Shown here: positions 6,483 to 9,011 of the stretch, piece by piece
Position numbering within the stretch: the stretch's first letter is position 1
How the letters are laid out: every line of letters begins with the position of its first letter
Assembly (NCBI GenBank): GCA_002730485.1
Contig: PCAH01000009.1
Coordinates: forward strand, 1 to 9,011
DNA length: 9,011 bases
Source: Dehalococcoidia bacterium
Lineage (GTDB): Bacteria; Chloroflexota; Dehalococcoidia; UBA3495
Direction of reading: 5' to 3'
Program-made: the position numbers and the translations under genes
The notes under the pieces: model-generated
What the model saw: the letters and a program-made list of their open reading frames with translations, nothing else
Databases searched by the model: none
What the model was told of the DNA's origin: nothing

Positions 6483-6746
6483 ATGGTTATGTGGGCGGAA
6501 CTCGGTGTCTTCGTGTCGGTGTGTGCCGGCGCGATGTCAACGTTACTCATGACGTGTTTCCAAAGTCGATGCACGAGGATTAATCTCTGTTGCGGTGCAT
6601 TGGAGTGTGTGCGCAATGTCCCAGACGTCACAGAGCCCACCGACGACGCCAACGACGACGACGACGACGACGACGACCCCAACGCCACGCCGGCCCCCGG
6701 CACCGCCCTTGCCGCTGCCTCACGAGTTGGCATCCCTCGTGTATAG
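6483..6746 (+). CDS. Small membrane protein with Cys cluster and Asp-rich tail
   Basis: This reading frame of 87 residues begins with a hydrophobic segment (about residues 5-25) that can span a membrane. A compact Cys-rich stretch follows: C25, C30, C36-C37 and C42 in C-F-Q-S-R-C-T-R-I-N-L-C-C-G. The tail is acidic with eight consecutive Asp residues (58-65) from GAC codons. From memory, short membrane proteins with a similar juxtamembrane S-R-C-x2-I-x2-C-C-G pattern occur in large algal viruses, but I cannot name a family. An AATAAAAAT stretch lies about 20 bases upstream, within the previous gene's end. From residue 45 the frame overlaps the next gene in another phase, and the last 20 residues look unconstrained. 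It may be a virion or host-membrane protein; the coding call rests mainly on its N-terminal half. Confidence 0.6.
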   Translation: MVMWAELGVFVSVCAGAMSTLLMTCFQSRCTRINLCCGALECVRNVPDVTEPTDDANDDDDDDDDPNATPAPGTALAAASRVGIPRV

Positions 6747-6918
6747 TTTTGATCGAACATACCACGACCGTTTCAATCTTGTGTTGTTGGAATTGTTACT
6801 ACTATCAGTACAACATGATACACCTTTCGAAGTGTTGGCACGCTTGCGCCGCGCTGTTGCATTGATGGAATGGCACGACGTCGGCGGCGTGTTCGTGTTG
6901 ACAGTGTGGCCACGTTGA
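6616..6918 (+). CDS. 100-aa helical protein overlapping the membrane-protein gene
   Basis: The ATG at 6616 has the CAATGTC context seen at other starts here and gives 100 residues. Residues 1-36 are Ser, Thr and Pro-rich, including nine Thr largely from the same (ACG)8 tract that gives poly-Asp in the overlapping frame. Residues 37-100 look like a real helical domain: H-E-L-A-S-L-V-Y-S-F-D-R, a leucine-dense L-V-L-L-E-L-L-L-L at 54-62, and F-E-V-L-A-R-L-R-R-A-V-A-L-M-E-W. No family is recognised. The first 131 bases overlap the membrane-protein gene in a different phase, so either true overlapping genes or a tract-length frameshift joining them is possible. An ATG 21 bases further upstream (6595) is in frame but has a weaker context. 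Confidence 0.6.
   Translation: MSQTSQSPPTTPTTTTTTTTTPTPRRPPAPPLPLPHELASLVYSFDRTYHDRFNLVLLELLLLSVQHDTPFEVLARLRRAVALMEWHDVGGVFVLTVWPR
6652..6677 (+). repeat. (ACG)8 trinucleotide tract in two overlapping frames
   Basis: Eight ACG units (6652-6675, with a trailing AC) lie where the membrane-protein and helical-protein frames overlap. They read as GAC (Asp) in the first and ACG (Thr) in the second. Such tracts change length easily by replication slippage. Steps of three would keep both frames; other indels would fuse or break them. Confidence 0.9.
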
Positions 6919-6943
6919 AAAAAATCTATGGCCCGTGTATACA

Positions 6944-7174
6944 ATGCCGAACAAGAAAGCCCGCCGCAAGGACAGGGAACGCGCCGCACGTGACGGGTAC
7001 GCCGTCGAGTATGTCCCGGGTGGTGCCGATGGTTTCGAGCTGGTCGAGCCCTACCCACCGGATGGAGAAGCATGTTTAACATCTGACCCGCGGGGCACCC
7101 CGCCGCCTGCCCCACCGGGCCCGCCGTCGGCCGTCGAGTCCGCACGCCTGGCCCCCGGGTGTGTCGTGGCATAG
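6944..7174 (+). CDS. 76-aa orphan, basic N-terminus and Pro-rich tail
   Basis: The ATG at 6944 lies in an ACAATG context, 25 bases after the preceding gene. A GTG nine bases upstream is in frame but less likely. Residues 1-17 are highly basic (N-K-K-A-R-R-K-D-R-E-R) and could bind nucleic acid or act as a nuclear-localisation signal. Residues 18-45 look compact (G-Y-A-V-E-Y-V-P-G-G), and 49-63 are a Pro tract. No family is recognised. A GAAAAAAAT stretch about 20 bases before the ATG resembles A/T elements before other genes in the window. It is the last plus-strand gene before the convergent region. Confidence 0.55.
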   Translation: MPNKKARRKDRERAARDGYAVEYVPGGADGFELVEPYPPDGEACLTSDPRGTPPPAPPGPPSAVESARLAPGCVVA

Positions 7175-7212
7175 GCAACACGTCATGGGCCACACTTGGG
7201 AGCCTGTGGGGC

Positions 7213-7255
7213 CCATAGGGCCGGCCCAGTGCCTACCATAGGGCCGGCCCAGTGC
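7213..7255. repeat. Tandem 20-bp repeat with GGGCCGGCCC palindrome
   Basis: The 20-bp unit CCATAGGGCCGGCCCAGTGC occurs exactly at 7213-7232 and 7236-7255, three bases apart. Each copy holds the perfect 10-bp palindrome GGGCCGGCCC. The pair lies in the convergent non-coding gap between the rightward and leftward gene blocks. A related sequence, CCATAGGGCCGCGCCAGG, occurs at 8436-8453 inside the 129-aa gene. The repeats could be protein-binding sites, but no function can be read from sequence. Confidence 0.9.
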
Positions 7256-7307
7256 TTGGAACGGCGCCCAGGGGGTCCCCTCCACGGGTGACCGTCGGGC
7301 GTGGGAG

Positions 7308-7399
7308 TACTTAAAGAGCCAAAAGACGAAAAAAAAAGCGTGCACGCACGAACAAAAAAGTGAACATGATACCCACACCCGCACCCGACCCCGCGCCCG
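7308..7399 (-). repeat. 3'-flank repeat, copy A (A/T tracts around GCGTGCACGC)
   Basis: This copy starts TACTTAAAGAGCCAAAA, then has a nine-A tract, the perfect palindrome GCGTGCACGC, a second A-rich tract, AACATGATACCC and a CACCCG-rich end just outside the stop codon of the 211-aa gene. The block recurs almost unchanged at 8132-8221 beyond the stop of the 129-aa gene. In the minus-strand transcript it is the 3' flank, with U-tracts beside a short hairpin. I infer a transcription-end or mRNA 3'-end signal. Confidence 0.85.
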
Positions 7400-7402
7400 T
7401 CT

Positions 7403-8038
7403 TTACGCCCACGCCTTCCAGGTGGCCAGCACCTGGGCACGGGTCGCCCGCTTGGGTAGGTTGACCGTCACGCCGCGCCGGTCAAGCATACGGCGGAGGT
7501 CGGCCGTCGTCATTGCGGGGCGCTTCTTGCCCGCGGGCACTTGGTTGCCCTGCACGGCTTCGAGTATAGCGGCGAGGCCGGCGGGCGGGCGGTCGTGCCG
7601 CCCTGGGTGGCTCCCGTGCCGGTTGGCCTGGGGCTCCCACCACTCCCAGCCGCTCAAGGGCGTACGGGTGACCCGGGCGGCCACAGTGTAGCCCCAGGGG
7701 CTGACCCACATACGGGCGGAGTAGGCGCCGGTCGTCTCGGTGAACAGTGTAACGGGTAGGCGGCGGCGGGTGCGGCCGAAGTTGTTACCACTGGCCGAAG
7801 TCGGTGGGAGCACCTCGAACATACGCGAAAAAAGTCGTTCCGATGCCTCGCGTGGGTTCTCGTGCGACTCGACAAGCTCGTCGAGGACTTCGCCGAAGGT
7901 GTCGCGGTCGAATGCGACCCGGTCGACGTCCACCGCCGGACCGTCGAGGAGCTCGGGGAAGAGGGTCCCGGTGAAGATGTTCACGGTGGGCGCATAGGTG
8001 ACCGAGGCGGGGCAGGTATCGAAGAGAGTGGCGGACAT
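7403..8038 (-). CDS. 211-aa protein with SAP-like C-terminus, cassette member
   Basis: No family is firmly recognised. Residues 1-24 end in P-T-V-N-I-F-T-G, shared with the neighbouring 129-aa protein. Residues 35-75 are acidic and helical (V-L-D-E-L-V-E-S-H-E-N at 51-61). Residues 85-135 are mixed beta with W-V-S-P-W-G-Y and G-W-E-W-W. The last 37 residues (T-T-A-D-L-R-R-M-L-D-R-R-G-V-T-V then R-A-Q-V-L-A-T-W) resemble a SAP-type helix-extended-helix DNA-binding motif, suggesting nucleic-acid contact. Codons nearly all end in G or C. The ATG at 8038 follows a C-rich leader and a TATAAAG box 65 bases upstream. The promoter, leader and 3' flank are duplicated around the 129-aa gene, so the two look like copies of one expression cassette carrying different bodies. 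TATA plus C-rich leader suggests the same expression class as the GIY-YIG gene. Confidence 0.83.
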   Translation of the reverse strand: MSATLFDTCPASVTYAPTVNIFTGTLFPELLDGPAVDVDRVAFDRDTFGEVLDELVESHENPREASERLFSRMFEVLPPTSASGNNFGRTRRRLPVTLFTETTGAYSARMWVSPWGYTVAARVTRTPLSGWEWWEPQANRHGSHPGRHDRPPAGLAAILEAVQGNQVPAGKKRPAMTTADLRRMLDRRGVTVNLPKRATRAQVLATWKAWA

Positions 8039-8050
8039 TGTGGGAAGGTT

Positions 8051-8129
8051 GGGAGGTTGGAGGGTGTGGGCTCTTTGGAATGTATAGAGTAGGCCCGCGG
8101 TCTCTTTATATGGTGACGGATACGGCCCA
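8051..8129 (-). promoter_or_regulatory. Promoter/leader repeat, copy 1 (for 211-aa gene)
   Basis: Reading on the minus strand, TGGGCCGTATCC leads into CCATATAAAGAG (TATA box at 8110-8104). A CCGCGGGCC block and a C-rich leader, CCCACACCCTCC, follow on the way to the ATG at 8038. Nearly the same roughly 79-base block precedes the 129-aa gene at 8632-8711. The TATA-to-ATG distance is about 65 bases, consistent with a eukaryotic-type promoter about 30 bases before a transcription start. Confidence 0.75.
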
Positions 8130-8131
8130 GA

Positions 8132-8221
8132 TACTTAAAGAGCCAAAAACGACGAAAAAAAAAGCGTGCACGCACGAAAAAAAAAGTGTAACATGATACC
8201 CGCACCCGCACCCGTCCCGCG
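8132..8221 (-). repeat. 3'-flank repeat, copy B
   Basis: This is the second copy of the block at 7308-7399, with the same TACTTAAAGAGCC start, nine-A tract, GCGTGCACGC palindrome and second nine-A tract, ending beside the stop codon of the 129-aa gene. Differences are a few substitutions and short insertions. On the transcribed strand the tracts are T9 runs, which also satisfy a poxvirus-style T5NT early termination signal. That parallel is suggestive only. Confidence 0.87.
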
Positions 8222-8222
8222 C

Positions 8223-8612
8223 TTACTGCGGGGTAAACTCGGCGGCCGGCCCTGGTGCAGGTACGCCGATGGGTGGGAGTGCCAGCGAGTGCACGACGCG
8301 GCGCACGGGTGACCTCCGGCCTGGGTATGGGCAGCACTCGGCGCGGAAGGCCTGGGCGATTGGGTGCGGCTCTGTGCTGGTGTAGGCGCCCCAAGACCGC
8401 AAGCACGCGTCCCGCTCTTCTTGCGACAGGCCAGACCATAGGGCCGCGCCAGGCCCTACGGGAAGGGGCAGGGGAGGGTCTACCATCTGGGGCGTGCGGG
8501 GCTTGGTCGGGGCGTCTGGGTGGGCTGCGCCGGTGAAGATGTTCACGGTGGACAGGTTGAAGCCGGCGGAGACGGGGACGGTCACGGTAGGGAAGGCGGA
8601 GGCGGTGGGCAT
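8223..8612 (-). CDS. 129-aa orphan, cassette partner of the 211-aa gene
   Basis: No family is recognised. An in-frame ATG exists 60 bases upstream, but I take the one at 8612. It has the ACAATG context, lies at the leader position matching the 211-aa gene's start, and leaves the duplicated C-rich leader untranslated. Residues 1-28 end in S-T-V-N-I-F-T-G, shared with the 211-aa protein; 22 bases are identical there (7968-7989 and 8530-8551). Residues 29-55 are Pro-rich. Residues 58-95 are probably helical, with L-S-Q-E-E-R-D-A-C-L-R-S-W-G-A-Y and a C-C pair at 92-93. The tail is Pro and Ala-rich. Apart from the N-terminal peptide the two proteins do not obviously align. The codons are strongly GC-ending. 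The shared peptide may be a targeting or binding tag, which is speculation. Confidence 0.75.
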   Translation of the reverse strand: MPTASAFPTVTVPVSAGFNLSTVNIFTGAAHPDAPTKPRTPQMVDPPLPLPVGPGAALWSGLSQEERDACLRSWGAYTSTEPHPIAQAFRAECCPYPGRRSPVRRVVHSLALPPIGVPAPGPAAEFTPQ

Positions 8613-8631
8613 TGTTGGCAGGAGGTAGGGA

Positions 8632-8711
8632 GGAGGTGGGAGGGTGTGGGGCTGTTTGGAATGTTGACACATACGGCCCGCGTTTCTTTATATGGTGAGG
8701 GATACGGCCCA
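8632..8711 (-). promoter_or_regulatory. Promoter/leader repeat, copy 2 (for 129-aa gene)
   Basis: This copy matches 8051-8129: TGGGCCGTATCC, then CCATATAAAGAA with the TATA box at 8692-8686, a GCGGGCCGTA block, TTCCAAACAG and a C-rich leader, CCCACACCCTCCCACC. The box lies about 74 bases before the ATG at 8612. It abuts the hairpin and T-tract that end the upstream gene, so termination and initiation signals are back to back. Confidence 0.75.
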
Positions 8712-8749
8712 AAAAAAAAGGCCGCGCCCCGTGCGTGGGGTGCGGCCTT
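8711..8749 (-). terminator. GC-rich hairpin followed by T9, terminator-like
   Basis: On the minus strand, 27 bases after the stop at 8776, a 13-bp stem (8749-8737 with 8730-8718, one mismatch) closes a six-base ACGCAC loop and runs straight into nine T residues (8719-8711). This has the form of a bacterial intrinsic terminator and also contains a T5NT signal. Placement just after one gene and just before the next gene's promoter supports a role in transcription ending. Confidence 0.75.
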
Positions 8750-8775
8750 GGGCGTCGTCGTCGGTGGTGCGTTGC

Positions 8776-9011
8776 TTACCAGGTGAGGCGGCGCAACTCG
8801 TGGAAGTTGTCGGACGTGTAGACGTCCGCGGGGTGGTAGTTGCTGGGGCGGTCGTCGGTCCCGAACAGGGCGCCACCGGTCACGTTATCCAACACACGCT
8901 GACACGCGGCGGTGGTGTCGAGTAGGTCGGGGTTTCCGTAGCACGTGCGGGCCTGGAAGCAGGCGCGGCGCAGTTCGAGCAGGAGGGCACGGCGGGCGGT
9001 GGTGGTGGTGG
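8776..9011 (-). CDS. C-terminal end of an unrecognised GC-rich gene
   Basis: The minus strand is open from the right edge to a TAA at 8776-8778, giving 77 residues of C-terminus; the start lies outside the window. A Thr run at the edge is followed by a helix (A-R-R-A-L-L-L-E-L-R-R-A-C-F), a C-Y-G-N-P-D-L-L-D turn, A-A-C-Q-R-V-L-D-N-V, and a Tyr and Asp-rich end, Y-H-P-A-D-V-Y. Three cysteines are visible. Nearly all codons end in C or G, which supports this frame over the overlapping plus-strand frame. It belongs to the same leftward series as the 211- and 129-aa genes, but its 3' flank is a hairpin-T9 rather than the shared repeat. Function is unknown. Confidence 0.68.
   Translation of the reverse strand, partial: TTTTARRALLLELRRACFQARTCYGNPDLLDTTAACQRVLDNVTGGALFGTDDRPSNYHPADVYTSDNFHELRRLTW

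Noticed and set aside
6720..7193. Minus-strand 157-aa frame
   Set aside because: The product is Arg, His and Pro-rich without motifs, covers two better plus-strand frames, and has no promoter of the TATA or C-rich-leader kind.
7076..7384. Minus-strand frames across the convergent gap
   Set aside because: They run through the tandem repeat and the A/T-tract repeat, giving repetitive or aromatic low-complexity products. The repeats themselves explain the openness.
8613..8672. 20-residue N-terminal extension of the 129-aa protein
   Set aside because: It would translate the duplicated C-rich leader. The paired 211-aa gene starts at the position equivalent to 8612, in the same ACAATG-type context.
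7981..8712. Minus-strand 243-aa frame overlapping both cassettes
   Set aside because: It runs through promoter, leader and 3'-flank repeats and is Arg/Pro-rich. The 129- and 211-aa frames have matching starts, stops and a shared peptide.
1..9011. CRISPR arrays, tRNA or rRNA genes, transposase genes and terminal inverted repeats
   Set aside because: None was seen on either strand. The repeats present are two-copy flanking blocks and a two-copy tandem repeat, without spacer architecture.

Overview
The window looks like part of a compact, GC-rich double-stranded DNA virus, or an integrated copy of one, that infects a eukaryote, most likely a protist or alga. The strongest evidence is an A32-like (FtsK/HerA) genome-packaging ATPase at 3342-4262. 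Around it are two small proteins of the kind shared by nucleocytoplasmic large DNA viruses and polinton-like viruses (DUF5824-like at 4650-5141, DUF5754-like at 5694-5999) and a GIY-YIG nuclease with a zinc-finger tail. Genes are close-packed and intronless, most starts lack a Shine-Dalgarno sequence, and several sit in a (C)AATG context. I cannot tell a polinton-like virus from a fragment of a larger virus: the window has no recognisable major capsid protein, DNA polymerase or integrase.

Layout. (1) 1-1144, minus strand: a long open reading frame running off the left edge, encoding a fibre-like protein with phage-tail-fibre-style repeats. (2) 1223-5141, plus strand: a tight run of a 697-aa low-complexity protein of unknown function, the packaging ATPase, a 119-aa orphan and the DUF5824-like basic protein. 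This looks like a virion/morphogenesis block. (3) 5138-5596, minus strand: the GIY-YIG nuclease, whose stop overlaps the stop of the preceding gene. A quasi-palindromic divergent promoter (5594-5696) separates it from the DUF5754-like gene. (4) 5694-7174, plus strand: the DUF5754-like gene, a 156-aa orphan, a small membrane protein, a helical protein overlapping it in another frame across an (ACG)8 tract, and a short basic protein. (5) 7175-7402: a convergent non-coding region with a tandem 20-bp repeat and an A-tract/palindrome repeat. (6) 7403-9011, minus strand: very GC-rich genes of 211 aa and 129 aa plus the C-terminal end of a third. The first two form paired cassettes that share promoter/leader repeats, 3'-flank repeats and a common N-terminal T-V-N-I-F-T-G peptide.

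Two styles of upstream region are visible. The GIY-YIG, DUF5754-like and right-end minus-strand genes have a TATA-type box (TATAAAG or TATATT) 55-75 bases before the ATG and a C-rich leader. The ATPase-block and 156-aa genes have A/T-rich stretches, in two cases GTTTTGGAG, within about 10-30 bases of the ATG. I infer two expression classes, perhaps early/regulatory and late/virion. This rests on sequence pattern alone.
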